Below, piece by piece: positions 35,912 to 48,394 of a stretch of DNA of 64,000 nt; position 1 is the stretch's first letter; every line of letters begins with the position of its first letter. The stretch lies in assembly GCA_028274465.1 (NCBI GenBank), contig CM051455.1:134884096-134948095 (forward strand), written 5' to 3'. Below the pieces are notes generated by a model. That model ran no database searches and was not told where the DNA came from. It saw nothing but the letters and a program-made list of their open reading frames with translations. This DNA is from Plantago ovata. Lineage: Eukaryota > Streptophyta > Magnoliopsida > Lamiales > Plantaginaceae. The position numbers and the translations under genes were made by a program.

Positions 35912-38900
35912 ATGGATCCGGATCAACCAAAGCCCGCTGGAAGAAAGGTCCGTGCTCCATTTTTCCGTTCGGTGTTACTGTATTTGTTTTTGAGTTTTCC
36001 ATTTCTTAAGTTTTTTTTTCTCAGGTGAAATATGCTCCCAAAGGACCTCCTCGCAGAACAGCCAAAGCAGCTAAAATGTATGTATTCACAATTTAGATCT
36101 GGAATTAATATTTAATTTTAAATTTTTTATTGATTAAATTTTGGGATTCTGAAAGTTGATTATGAATGACCAGTGAAGTAGTTGATGATGAGGATGCTGA
36201 TGATGTTGCTGAACAGAAAGCCCTATCTCGCAAGCTCAAAGTAACTTCTGTAACTCTGTTTACATGTGTCTCGTTTTCGGTTTCCATATTCGTATACTCT
36301 ACTTTCAACATGTATCTTTGTGGTGTGTGTTATTTTATTTTCGTGTTTCGAAGCGTGGGCGGTATTATACTTTTCTGATGTTTTCGATTTTTTTAATGAT
36401 TGAAAGTTTTAGTGAAATTTTATGAAATAAAAAAATGACAATCACACGGTTTTATCTTATTCATGTTGATCATGGATTGAAGTATCTTGTGATATTTTGG
36501 TTACTTGAAAAGCTAGATACATTGGTGTAATTTCTTAGACGAAGGAAATTTGAAATGTCAGCAGTGGCGTGCCAATTTATTTGTTGGTTTAATGTTGCCC
36601 AGAATTGGAAGTATTTTAAGTTTTTCTATATAGAAACTTGATAAACCATGCACTGATAATGGATAGAGTAGAGAACTACAGGCTCATTATTGTGTAACGA
36701 GAATACAAGATTACAAGATCGAGGGTATATGGACATACTCTAGCTACTCATTGGTTCACACTTTACACAAGTGACACATTATTGCTATGGAATGAATGTA
36801 GCTTCTGCTTTGGTTCAACTGGACAAAGAATCAAGTGACATATTTTTCTATATATTTTTGCTTATAGGGGCATGTGTGCATATTTCTTACTGCTTTGACT
36901 TGTCGATGTGCAGGAGCACTTATCAAGACGTGGAGCTAAACCCGAGAAGAAGTGTAAGTTGTTTAATCTGCTCTCGTTTTAATTTCTGAACCTTTTAATT
37001 CATTCCAGTGATCCTGAATTATGATGTCTCATTTGTCAAAGATGGAGATACATGATAAATATAGAAGCCTAGTATCGAGTATCTTACATTCAGGTTTAGC
37101 TGTGTAGGTTGCATCAATATATCTTCTTATTCATGTCATAAACACTGTAACTATGACTAATGTTATGAATTTGAAAAAACAGCTTCAGTGCAAGTTGCAT
37201 TTGCCCATGATGCTGCATCATCCGGTAAACAAAGAGCAAGGACTAGAAGTCAAACTGATGCATCTGGTGTGGAATGTTCGGCTCTTGATGATCAGCAAAC
37301 AAAGCAGGTCACTACGACATCAACTGATGCAATTAATGGGTTTGGAGTCTTTGCAAGTTCACCAAATGCTTTCAGTCTCAAGAAGAAAAGTGTATACAAA
37401 GAACCTTGGGTAATATTGTTTGCTTCTGTTTCCCATCACCTTCCTCTTGTTGTTTTTGTTTCCTTTTCCTGTAAAATGCAAGAATGTCTCTTAACATCAA
37501 CCATTGTGATCTAATGTGCTGCAGGACTATTTGAGTTACTATCCGACTACTCTCCCTCTCAGGAAGCCAGGTTTTGGCAACCCAGGTACCCCTGAAGTAA
37601 CTTACATACTGTGAAGTTTAGAGTAAAAGCATAGAGAACATTCAAACATCAGTTTTTTTCCGGTGAAAATCATAAACTTTCCTTCTATCAAGTAGTGGCA
37701 GTGGATCTGGGTGAAAACAAATAAAATGCATGCCCTAATTCATCGACTCAGTCACTTGGTCCTGAATTTTTCGAAATCGCTTGAAATGAGCAATAAAGAT
37801 TATACCTCTACCTGTTCAATCCTCTAAGAGTCAATGATTCTATATCTCTCTCGCTTTTTAAATTTTTTTATCATTCAATCTTCTATGTGGTAATTGAAGT
37901 TTTATTATTCATTTTGCAGAACTTCTTGATAAGGAAGAATTTGAGAACTCTGTGGAATATGATGAAACCACACTCAATTCTGCATCAGAACTTGGTTTGC
38001 TGGTTAGTAATTTTCACAATATGTTCATTCCATCACCCTTGTTTTTATTTAACTTGACCAGATATCTCACCACATTAGATTAACGGCACAACATCCACTT
38101 TGGTGTTACTAAACTCTGCTCCAAAGCTTTGTTCTTTTAAACTTGTCCTGGTGCAAAAGATGGACATTCAAAACTTGTAAAGAGTTTCTGAAACAAATGC
38201 GAATTCTGTTCAATTGAAAATAACACTACTGTATGCAGTTATCTCACCTACTGGTGCTTAAGTTCTTTTGTAATTTAATGCACTGCTTCTACTGACAGGG
38301 TGAAGACAATGAATCGCAGATGCTTCTCCTTCAGTTCCCTGATTATCTCCATTTGAGCAGTGAAAGCAAGGGGAAAGAGAAAGAAAAAGAGATCTTAGAC
38401 AGCCTTCCTCCAGTCCTTTCAGCCACTTCAAAGGGGAAGGAAAAAGTTAACAGCACTCCTCGGGCTTCTCCTGGTGCAAAAGGGAAAGGCGGAAAGCCTA
38501 CTGAAAGTGTTTCTAAATTGGAGAAGTTACCCAAGGGATGCATAGGAAAGATGTTAGTTTACAAAAGTGGAGCTGTCAAGTTGAAATTGGGAGACATCCT
38601 CTATGATGTGAGTTGTTCTTACTCTTCCTCATATCTTCTTATTCTTGCAAGCTATTCGATCTTTACTGTGCAAACTTCTTTTGTAGTACGGGTGTTCGAG
38701 CATCTTCTTTTGTTATTCTGTTTCTAAGAATGTAAAAAGGATAGTGAAGAATGAAGCAAATCGTACAAGGAGCATGCAGAAATAGAATTGTTTAAAAACC
38801 AAGATGCTTATATCTATCTCTTAGGGATTTAAACATGCAGGATTATAGAATATAATATAGATTATTTGACTATCAACTTCAAAATTTTGTCAGTATCTTC

Positions 38901-39160
38901 ATACAGCTCCCCGAGTCTTTTCTTTTACTTTTGAATCCTTACATAGACGACGCATTATGCCAGAGTTGCTGAGGAATAAAATGCAGCTAATAACACATTG
39001 CTGCTGCATGCAGGTTTCTCCTGGTTCCGATTGCATGTTTGCTCAAAGTGCCGCTGTGGTGGATACCACCAACAAAGAGTGTGTTGAGGTGGGGCTACCA
39101 AACAAACGTGCAGTTATCACCCCAGATATTGACTATTTGCTTGACAGAATGGATGATTAG
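35912..39160 (+). CDS. RPC4: DNA-directed RNA polymerase III subunit RPC4 (RPC53 homologue)
   Basis: RPC4 pairs with RPC5 as the TFIIF-like subcomplex of Pol III and acts in termination and re-initiation at tRNA and 5S genes. Nine exons join in frame: 35912-35947, 36025-36077, 36174-36240, 36914-36953, 37183-37409, 37525-37585, 37920-38002, 38299-38607 and 39014-39160. They total 1023 bp, or 340 residues. The N-terminus is basic (GRKVKYAPKGPPRRTAKAAK), as in the family. The middle is low-complexity and charged (SKGKEKEKE, KGKGGKP). The C-terminal RPC4 signature is intact: IGKMLVYKSGAVKLKLGD, ILYDVSPGSDCMFAQSA and the end VITPDIDYLLDRMDD. The short first exon (12 codons) is supported by frame continuity only. 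The rest is secure. Confidence 0.92.
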
Positions 39161-40099
39161 GGATGAAGGTGTTTTGAAGATTGCAGTTACAGGACTCTGT
39201 GGTGCGTCAACCAAAGTGAACTGAGTTAAAAAACATCATTGGATTCGTGGGCAAAGTACTTGACTAACTAGAGGTGTTCATATTTTAGCATCGTACTCGT
39301 CATAATCTGTAGTTGGTATGTAGCTTCCTTGAAGTATCCTAGACTTGCTCTTTCAAATCTGGGGATTGAGGGTAAACAATTTGGCATCTTTTCTTCTGTT
39401 GCTTGCCTGCAGTATATAAAATCCCCGTATGATTTTGTGTTTACAAGTTGATATATGACTGTCATAGAAAGTTCATGGATCGGAACCTTTATATCACATA
39501 AAGTTCACATAGTCGTAGCAAGTATAAGATTACTGTGTAGGATTGCCAGAGAAACGAGCCGTTACTGTGACCGTTTCTACTCCTATATATGATCATCCTG
39601 AATGATGCTGGCCCCTATGGATCATCCAATGCCAATGGTGAGAAATAAGCTTTGCTTTATACTAGGATTGAAAATTGCACTCACTACCCTTGAAAGATTG
39701 CCTAGTTGGAAATGGAATCTGCCTCTCTAACATTCAGACCATCGAATAGAAGTTCTCGAAAAACATATATTTACATCGTTCCAGATTATTTCTCAATTCG
39801 ATTTCACATATCTACCTTGGCGTTTTAACCTTTCGTCAAGAAGAGCAGGGCAACAAATTTCTGTTTTGTAATCTTAGATGTGCTGAACTGCTGATGGGGT
39901 ATACCGATCAAAACAAGGCATGCTGCAGCAGCTCTTCAGCCTCGAGCTTCCCTTGGTTGGCTCTGTCCTCCCGCAAGTCAGAATAATTCTTAATACTACC
40001 AAGTATAACATATGTATGAAATTTTTGGATATTTAATTCCACAGCTTTCGTCCTAAACTTACCGCCTCTAGGAGATATATAAGCACTACTATCTGTTTC
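39161..40099. other. RPC4 3' UTR and spacer
   Basis: The first ~300 bases are probably RPC4 3' UTR. No further gene was recognised up to the retroposon at 40100. Confidence 0.4.
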
Positions 40100-40227
40100 C
40101 TAGCTACTGGAACTTTTTTTTTTTTTTTAAACGGCTAAAAATTTATTAATAAATAACGGAGCATAAGAAATGTTCGAGATGAAATACATACAACGTAGCA
40201 AACATCAAGTCCTAGCCACTGGAACTT
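40100..40227 (-). mobile_element. Short LINE-type retroposon with 16-bp target-site duplication
   Basis: CTAGCTACTGGAACTT at 40100-40115 recurs at 40212-40227 with one mismatch. A T tract follows the left copy, so the 96-bp insert lies on the minus strand with its poly(A) end at the left. Its tail-proximal sequence (aataaatttttagccgtttaaaaa) resembles the LINE ends at 2463 and 8686. Confidence 0.78.
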
Positions 40228-40479
40228 ATGATGTTATAATAGTGTCTGTGGATCTCTGTTTGTTAAAGAGAGAAGTCACAGGCAAAAGCATACTTGAATT
40301 TACATGAAAGGAGTATTTTTGCCTACAGTAATCAAGCAGGCCTAATGTAATTGAAATATAGTGAAGTAAAGAATTGAAAAAGTCTAGTTACAGAAAGAAA
40401 ACTTCTGAAAAAAAGAAAGAAAGAAAACTTCTGAAACAACGAAAGACTAAAAACTTAAAGCAAAGTATATAGTAGCTAG

Positions 40480-41586
40480 TATCTAATTGAGTGAGTACAC
40501 TCAAGTTCTGCAAAAAGACTAGCTAATCAACATTCTGTTCCATATTAAATAAAATACAAATTGATCATGAGGCACCAAAAACGCATTAATTAATTACCTC
40601 TTCTACGGAAGGTTCAGCTACATCTGAGGCAACCCATTTCACCCGGAAGCGTCTTTCTGGTCGTAACTCCAGACCGTTCACAAAATTTTTTCCGGTTTCA
40701 ATTGTCTGCCACTCTCCGTGAGAGATTTCACTGTTCGAATTTTTTGAAGTGATACGTGATCAAACTTTCCATCGCAGAGGAATATTTGGTAGCATTCTCC
40801 TGATTTGCAAATAGCCCCTGAGCATTTTGCGCGAAGCCTATGGTGTTCAACTGCGACATGTTTTCAGGCGAGATCAAGGTAATAAATGTGGGATGGAAAC
40901 AACCAAGCAAGGCAGTCAGAAGTTCTTGTGCTTACGGATCGTAGCGATTCACAGTTAGATTCTCCACAACAGGTGTAGGCGAACTTGTCAAATCATTGGG
41001 AATCTCCATATCCATACGAGTATATATAGTAAAAGGAGTATATATATTAAGATGGAGAGATATCTTAGATTTGCCTAGTTCTTTCAGAAACTCTCTCAAC
41101 TGTACAAACCATGAGCCTTTAACATTTCTATGTATGTCAAACTGCACCGTAGACTCCCATTCTCTTGAAGCAGTACAAAAGGACAAGGCAGGAATATGAA
41201 CTGATTTAAATTTGAACTTGCGCATATTGGAACATCAAATTCAGCTTTCACCACCTTCTCATCATGCCCAAGTACTAAGGTTAAGTGCTTAAGTGTCTTG
41301 CTTGAAATCTGTACTATATCCATGACAGTTATCAAGAGACATATCCTCAATACAAGGAAATCTAGACGAGAAGTTAGAGAAAAAACCACATTTGATTTTC
41401 ACAAACTCCAAGCAAATAGAATGCAATTTATGGAATTCAAGCATACTACTATTACCTAGTCCATCATTTGTAATAGGTTCAAATGTTACATCTGATATGT
41501 CCAAGACATGAAGGTACACTAAGTTGTGTAATTTGCCCAAATTAATAGTAGATATCTTCCCTCCCCCATTGATATATCCAATATCC

Positions 41587-41590
<4 letters not shown>
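40480..41590 (-). pseudogene. F-box/LRR/FBD-type relic lacking its N-terminal F-box
   Basis: Minus-strand pieces match the intact F-box gene at 43865-45475 in order: LGKLHNLVYLHVLDISD, FSSRFPCIEDMSLDNCHG, QISSKTLKHLTLV, KAEFDVP, PALSFCTASREWES, GSWFVQLREFLKELGKSKIS and FHPTFITLISPENMS. The segments lie in different frames with internal stops, so the copy is broken in several places. The F-box part is missing: the homology stops at a long ATT microsatellite at 41589. Its 3' flank (GTACACTCAAGTTCTGCAA) is shared with the relics near 9230 and 57379. Confidence 0.88.

Positions 41591-41632
<42 letters not shown>
41589..41632. repeat. ATT/TTA microsatellite
   Basis: About fourteen consecutive trinucleotide units lie exactly at the 5' break of the F-box relic. 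Confidence 0.95.
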
Positions 41633-41633
<1 letters not shown>

Positions 41634-43800
41634 GTCAATTTAATTCAAAGTCACAAAACAAAGGTATGATAATCTTGATCCATGTACCATAGTAGATGAG
41701 TATACGTATGTAGGTGTGTGTGGCATGGAAGTAAAGAAAAATTAAAAGAGACTGAGAATTAGTTGAAATGGAGAGATTTTGGGGGATGGTTTGGTTTATA
41801 AAATCTTACTAATGGGGGACAATGATATAGTAATTTGATTAAACAATAAATTAGATTTTTACATACTATATATAAGTATTATGTCCAGTTTAGTCCTTTT
41901 AAGTTAAATATCACTTTTTTGCAAACAAGATTTAAGATGTCACTAATGTGTATATAAGTCACATAAATGTTACTTGATTGTAATTGACCCTTTATTAATA
42001 ATGGAAATCACGTACCATTAACATATTACTCCCAAGCCCCGCGCGCACATGTATCGGACTATCGGTTATATATAAATCAAGTACCAAGACTAACACTATA
42101 CGTATGTACACAACAAGATTTTTACATGTACATCCATACATGTATTCCAAAACCATATAGTACTAAATGATCATAACATGTATCACATTTTATTGCGCTA
42201 ATTATATTTTTGCATGTATGTTGTTATTAGTCAAAGTGAACATATTACCTTTTTTCACGTATCAATATCACAAAACCATGTACCAATACTAAAATTTGTT
42301 AAATTATGTTTATGAAGATAACTTTTGAATTAAACCATGTATTTTGACACAATTTTCATGTAATCATATCCACAAAACCATGTACTACCAAATAATAAAA
42401 CATGTTTAGATATATCTTTTTCCATGTAGTAATAGAGCTTAATCATGTATCAAACTTTCAAAACCATGTATTTTACACAATTTTTATGTACCATATCTAC
42501 AAACCATATGCCTAATAGTAGTAAATATTGTTTGAAAGTTTGTATTTTACACAAACTTTTACATCTAACGAACTTTCAAGATTATGTATCAATTAACTTT
42601 CAAAACAATGTATTTAACTTCATTTTCTAGTATCACAGTTCATATCAACAAATTTATGTATCAAATAGCAAAAAAAAATTATGTATCAAAATAATTTTGT
42701 TTTAGTGAGTCGCACATTTTTCATTTACAAGTTCATTATCTTTCATGCGCAAAAAGTCACCACAATGATATTAAAATTATAATAGCGTATGAAAATTCTC
42801 GAAATAACAGTTTGATAATCTTGAGCTCATGTATCGTTATTCCATTACAAATCAAATTAGGTATCATGTAAATGATTATACATGTAGGAAGTAAAAAATG
42901 AGATTAGGAATTGATGGAAATAAAGAGATTTTGGTGTGATTGGTGGGTGTCACTTGTTTGTCATATAACTTATTAGTTGGGTTGTAATAGCTAGGCTAAA
43001 TTTAGTTAATGGGGAGGACGTATGTTTAGGAATTTGATGGAGGAATTATATTAGATTCATGAAAAATGTGATTTTTGTAGGTGATAGATTGTGCCAATAT
43101 TATCACTGAACTGCAGTCTTCCATATCAGTGCTTTCGTCAGCAGGAGGCATTTTGGGTGAGATCAAGCATTCTTAATTTCCCCTGTTTTGAGATTATTAG
43201 TGGGTTTTTTTTTTTTTTTTTTAAATTAGTTTTGTTTTCGAACGTGGACAGTACAATAATTAACCTAGTACAATAATTGAGTACAAATATAGCTTGACCG
43301 AGTCAGCTGGCCAAAGAAAATTGCACCCACAACACTTTTTGAGGAGACCAATATTGATATGGCAAGTTGACTTCCTTTTCATTCTCCTTTCAATTCTAAC
43401 TAAGTCAAACAACAACGTTCTAGATAGACGAAATCTAGTCCAAAAAGTATGGTGGTTTTGATGTAATTATAATTTCTCGGTTTATTAGTAGCTTTCTCAT
43501 GAACATTTATTGTTAGTTCGGACCTTCTTAGTAATTAGGATTACTAGAAACAACAAAAAAGAATTATATCTCCTCCTTTCCAGCTTCCAAGTTCCAACAT
43601 AAGAGGGGTTTGACGCAATTTCATTATTTGTGGCTGATATGAAAGTTGAGAGGGCTTGTATGCACCCTAAATTTGTTATTAGATAAATCCATCAAGTTGC
43701 GAAGTATTTTGTTTTTCATTAAAAAATAATCTAAATCAAGGTAATTAACCCTGATTAGGAATTTGGTTTGACAAGGTAATTACCAAGAACAGAGTTGAAT
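41633..43800. other. AT-rich spacer with CATGTA-rich degenerate repeat
   Basis: From about 42040 to 42870 the words accatgta, catgtatc and aaaaccatgtat recur more than a dozen times at irregular spacing, with partial longer similarity (ttttacacaattttta). No open frame is present. The end near 43800 holds the promoter of the F-box gene. Confidence 0.6.
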
Positions 43801-43817
43801 TGAATTAGGTTTGGCAA

Positions 43818-43826
43818 TATATATAA
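43818..43826 (+). promoter_or_regulatory. TATA box of the F-box gene
   Basis: TATATATAA lies 39 bases upstream of the ATG at 43865. This implies a very short 5' UTR, some 10-20 bases. Confidence 0.55.
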
Positions 43827-43864
43827 GTGTGCTGCTAATCTCAATCCAAGCAAAAACAACGGCG

Positions 43865-45475
43865 ATGCGAAACCAAAAGAAGAAGAAGAAGGTCTCATTG
43901 GAATTGCCTGAAGAAATCATCCAGCATGTTCAATCTTTCATGAATGGAAAAGAAGCTGCTCGAACGTGTTTATTATCAAAATCCTGGTACCATGCTTGGT
44001 CTACCCGACCAATCCTCGCTTTCGATATCAAACTGCACAGCACAGAGAAGGATTTTGCTGCAATTCGGAAACGTATGCTGAAGAGTATGAAGAGATACAA
44101 GAAATCCAACATCAACTTACAAAAATTGGAGATCTGTGTTTTTACAATATTTGGGAAATATTATGGATATAATGTAATATATTATGATCGTCTCCTTGAT
44201 GAATTGCTCAGAGATGCTTCAGAATTGGGTGTCAATGAACTTCATCTCGACTGCAAAGCTCTTTCACATGTTCCTGCCGGAGTATTTTCTATGACAAGTT
44301 TGACCAAGTTATATATATGCGGTAAGCTGCCTCCGATGATTGACAATGGAGTACACTTTTCACAACTTGCCTCTTTACAGTTACACGATGTTCGTGTTAA
44401 TGGCGTAGTGCTTGGAGATATTCTCTTACAATGCCCTTTGATTGAGAAATTGGATCTCGAAGATATCTATGATATATCCGAAGGTCATATTATTGCGATA
44501 TCCCAAGATCATATCAATCAGATATCTATTAATGTGAGTGAATTGCACAACTTAGTGTTCCTTCGTGTTCATGATCAATGGTTTAAGGCAAAAGTATCAT
44601 TTGATTCTATTACAAAGGGTGGAGTAGTTAATAGTAGTGTGCCTGAATTCCACAAATTGCGTGTTGTTTCCTTGGTGAAAGTGACAATCGAAGGTGTTTT
44701 TTTCACTAACTTCTCGACTAGATTTCCATGTATCGAGGATTTGTCTCTTGATGACTGTGATGGATATGATGAAAATATACAGATCTCAAGCAAGTCACTC
44801 AAGCACTTGAAGTTTATTGATGAGGTGAAAGAGAGGGTGGAGAAAGCAGAATTTGATGTCCCAAATATTCGTAAGTTTGTGTTTAATATACGATGTGGTC
44901 AAATCCCTTCCCTGTCTTTCCATACTGCATCAAAGGAATGGGAGTCTGAAGTGGTATTATTTTGCTCACTTAAGATCATTGAAAGTTCTTGGTTCATAAG
45001 GCTGAGAGAGTTTCTAAAAGCGTTGAGCTTATCGAGGATATCTCTTGATGTTGGTTTCATAAAACATCATACTATTTGGGTGACAGATCTTCCATGTTCG
45101 TCTACACCTTTGGTGGAGAATTTATTTACTGCACCTGTAACTCATGATGTTATATGTGCTTTGTTTCGTTGTTGCCGCCCAACATTCATTAAGATGCAGA
45201 ATCTAAATCATAGGTGTGTAAAACTTGTTCATGAGCTGTTTATTGAAAACCAAAACATTGCGAAACACGCAAAGTGCTTCAATGAGATGCAAAGCTTGCT
45301 AATGTATGAGCTGGAGGAAATTGATGTGGAGATATTAAAAGAAAAGGAGTGGCAGTCTACTCCCCTGACAAAGTTTGTTAAAGATGTTGATCCTGCGAGG
45401 ATCATCTACGATGAGTATCATACACGAGAGATGCGCTTCCGGTTGAAATGGGGAGACTTGAGATGTACCAGCTGA
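43865..45475 (+). CDS. F-box/LRR (FBD-type) protein, likely SCF E3 ligase adaptor
   Basis: F-box proteins bring substrates to SKP1-CUL1 ubiquitin ligases. The first ATG in frame is at 43865; the frame is open upstream to 43811 but only from a TTG. The product has 536 residues in one exon. A basic stretch (RNQKKKKKVS) precedes the F-box at about residues 11-50 (LELPEEIIQHVQSFMNGKEA, then RTCLLSKSWYHAWSTRP). Leucine-rich repeats follow (VNELHLDCKALSHVP, LASLQLHDV, LIEKLDLEDI, RFPCIEDLSLDDC). A C-terminal region ends FRLKWGDLRCTS. This is the only intact member of a small local family. Relics lie near 9.2, 40.5-41.6 and 57.3-58.0 kb. The substrate is unknown. Confidence 0.9.
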   Translation: MRNQKKKKKVSLELPEEIIQHVQSFMNGKEAARTCLLSKSWYHAWSTRPILAFDIKLHSTEKDFAAIRKRMLKSMKRYKKSNINLQKLEICVFTIFGKYYGYNVIYYDRLLDELLRDASELGVNELHLDCKALSHVPAGVFSMTSLTKLYICGKLPPMIDNGVHFSQLASLQLHDVRVNGVVLGDILLQCPLIEKLDLEDIYDISEGHIIAISQDHINQISINVSELHNLVFLRVHDQWFKAKVSFDSITKGGVVNSSVPEFHKLRVVSLVKVTIEGVFFTNFSTRFPCIEDLSLDDCDGYDENIQISSKSLKHLKFIDEVKERVEKAEFDVPNIRKFVFNIRCGQIPSLSFHTASKEWESEVVLFCSLKIIESSWFIRLREFLKALSLSRISLDVGFIKHHTIWVTDLPCSSTPLVENLFTAPVTHDVICALFRCCRPTFIKMQNLNHRCVKLVHELFIENQNIAKHAKCFNEMQSLLMYELEEIDVEILKEKEWQSTPLTKFVKDVDPARIIYDEYHTREMRFRLKWGDLRCTS

Positions 45476-46070
45476 ACCTACCTTTAGTCCTGGCTAGGTA
45501 GCTTCCGTGATGATTAAGATTGTTAATTTTCCTGCTGCAACATTTTGATTTCACATCAATAAGTTGCTATTATATAGTTTTGCAATTTGATTTCATGTTT
45601 GCAATTAAGTTCTTGATTTGCTAGTAATAACATTTTTTCCTTTCTACTTTTGATCTCCAAATTTATGAGTTAATTCTCTGTTTCTGGACTTTTAAAAGAA
45701 AACAACGGATTGAGTTTGGGAAAGTTTTTCAATCAAGCTTTCTTATTTCATTTAACGTTGATTGTTTTGATCTTTAACGTACAACGGGTTTATGTGCATA
45801 ACTCCGTAAGTTGTTGGTTTCTGGAACAAAGGTAAACTTTTATTTCCAAGTAGACACAATACTCAAATACTAAAGTGCTTGAAGCACTGATAAGCAGATT
45901 TCTAAATACTCAAAACATCAAATTACTAAACATTAAATCCAGAACATCTATTTTAAAATGTAAAGTCAGGGAATCATAGTCATGAACTAAATATGACCTT
46001 AAAAACATGAAAAATGGTGAATCCCTTAGTATTCAGTATCAAAATCTGTTGTCAAGTCGGCGAATTATTG
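45476..46070. other. Spacer between convergent genes
   Basis: Holds the 3' UTRs of the F-box gene (+) and the tail-anchored gene (-). No other feature is seen. Confidence 0.4.
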
Positions 46071-48394
46071 TCATGCACTCTGTGCTCGAGTGACTACCAC
46101 TATTAAGAGGACTACAATTGACAGGAACAGAGATGTTTTCAGCCTCTCCTCCAAAGGATCACTTGTGCCTCCTCTTTTCTCATTTGGAGGCTGCAACAAC
46201 ATCTCGTTCACAAGCTTCGTAATCTTGTCAATCAGGTGCATGATCTTTTCTCTTGTTTTTATGACAATCCAACCCATCATGTTTTTCACTGGATTGGAGT
46301 CATCATAAGACCCTTCCTCTGTCACTACCCTTTCTCCAATTTCTTCATCAGCTAATCAAATATAAAATGAAAATGGTGACATACATGCATATTATGGTTT
46401 TCGACAAAGAGAGGTTTTAAAGATAAAGGAAGAATGCGTTTTTAAGTAGTGCAACAAAGTACAAACCTTGAAGTGAAACTCTGAGCTCTCTAACAACCTC
46501 ATTGTTCAGTACAGCATCCCAAATGGCTTTATCAGATGATAAAGAAATAACCATTCTCTAAGACAGATTATGAAAGAAAGATCATGATTCAGAAGAAATT
46601 GATTGCACTTGAACAAAAAAGGAATTCTCAAATTATTGCTTGAACTTAAAGTAAGGGGGTACAAATAATTGAGGGCTAAGTGAAAGAACCTAATCTATCA
46701 ATTTAACTAGCAGTATTTGCATGAAGTTATTTAAGGCTGATATATAAGCAAAGTGAAGTAAAGAAGTTCCTCCTTTAGCTACATTTTAGTAATAACCGAG
46801 CTTCTTGTGTTTCCTATCATTGTCAGCACTGCATGCAAATCTTTTGAGCAATTTAATTGCTGGCCTTGTTTACCCTAGTGTTTCATTACAGTGTGTCTCT
46901 GTGAATAGGTTAGCTACAGTAAAAGTCGTAATCCACTTATTAACTTCCCAATCAATCTAAGTAACTTCCCAATCATTATGAAGAATACGAAAATATTAAG
47001 ATAACCTGAACAGAAGGTTCGGTCTGTAGCAAATGGAAGGCATCACAAGCTCTATCTGGTCCACGACGTTGCAGTGCATTGGAAGTGCATATATGGAGAG
47101 CAGGTTCACACCAATCCTTGTCAGACTCAACAGAAGAGTCACTCTTGTTAATGTTCCCCGGAGCCATAAGCTCAGAGCCAAAATCCTTGGATGAGTCCTT
47201 GGCATGGTTTTCATCTGGAGAACCTGCATTGGTTGATGACTCAAGAAACCTGAAGATCCAAAAACACCCCGTCAACATTCATAACATTAAACTATCTACA
47301 CGCAAGTCAACGTGAGAGCGAGATGCCATTTATGTCTATAGCAGGTCATTTTCCTAGTGGGAGGCTGTGTATATCTCTCTAACGAAATGGAAAAATGTCA
47401 ACTACGTGATTCAGATTTCTTTTGCGTTGCCTGGTTTTCTATGACATTACTGCTCTAAGATAACTCTATTTCACTCCCCCATATGTTAATTTGCCTCAAC
47501 TATACTATTGGTTAGGTAAAGCAAGTTTCTGCATATACGTAACAGTATACTGGATAATGTGATCGGAAGCGGCATACCAGTAGTCAGATTATTACGCAAT
47601 AACAACTAATAACAAACTCAGGAATGTGGCAAATTCAACTATCTATGTTTGATCACACAAGACCACAAAAAAAATACCTCAAGGGGCATCAAAATCTCAA
47701 GAAATCAGACTTGTCTGTTACTATATCTATATAATAATACTAAGTTGGAGCTTCAGGAAATACGAAAGTAATTAGTTCAAATTCAATACTGTTTTAAGCA
47801 TTAAAGATTACATAAACCATCTCAGTAAGAAAACTACACAATTCACAATGAAACTTAGGGCCTCATAAACTCAAGAAATTCACTATTCTATGTTACTAGT
47901 TTACAACAATATAGTGCAAGATATAATCAAAAAATCTAGCTCAGTACTTATATAAGTGTATAACCATCACATAAGCCTATAAAATCTACATATGACCATG
48001 AACTTAAGCAAACAATTAAATTGCAGCAGAGGACTCACTGTTGAAGAGCAGAAACTGCATGATGAACCTCATCAGTTGATGGAACAGAACCAAACACAAA
48101 ATCTTCACAAAGCCCTGCAGTCTCATCATCATCATCATCCATGTACTCCCACTCCAAATCCTCACTGCAAGTAGTAGTAGTAGTAGGGAAAACCGGAGGG
48201 AGGCTTACTACTGAAGAAAACCCAAACCCATTAGGGGAATTGAGTGTTAGGCCACAATTTGATGTTTTCTTGTTGATGTTTGTTGGGTCTTTTTTAGTGG
48301 AATTGGCAGTGGAAGGTGAAAATGGTTCTCCGCCGCCGCCGGCAACCACCCTGTGTACAGTTCCCATCAATCCGCCGCCGAGTGACCGCCGCAT
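46071..48394 (-). CDS. Uncharacterised plant protein with C-terminal membrane anchor
   Basis: Four exons join in frame: 48039-48394, 47006-47249, 46467-46557 and 46071-46351. They total 972 bp, or 323 residues. The N-terminus is MRRSLGGGLMGTVHRVVAGG followed by a Ser/Thr/Asn-rich stretch. An acidic segment (EWEYMDDDDDE) leads to VHHAVSALQQFLESS. The central DAFHLLQTEPSVQRMVISLS and SDKAIWDAVLNNEVVREL look well conserved. The C-terminus has KTREKIMHLIDKITKLVNEM and one hydrophobic segment, LFLSIVVLLIVVV, eight residues from the end. It fits a tail-anchored protein facing the cytosol. I recognise the architecture as a plant-specific uncharacterised family but cannot give a function. From memory it may correspond to the UCP012943 family. 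Confidence 0.82.

Noticed and set aside
43811-43864. Longer N-terminus for the F-box protein
   Set aside because: The upstream frame opens with TTG rather than ATG and overlaps the TATA box, so ATG 43865 is preferred.
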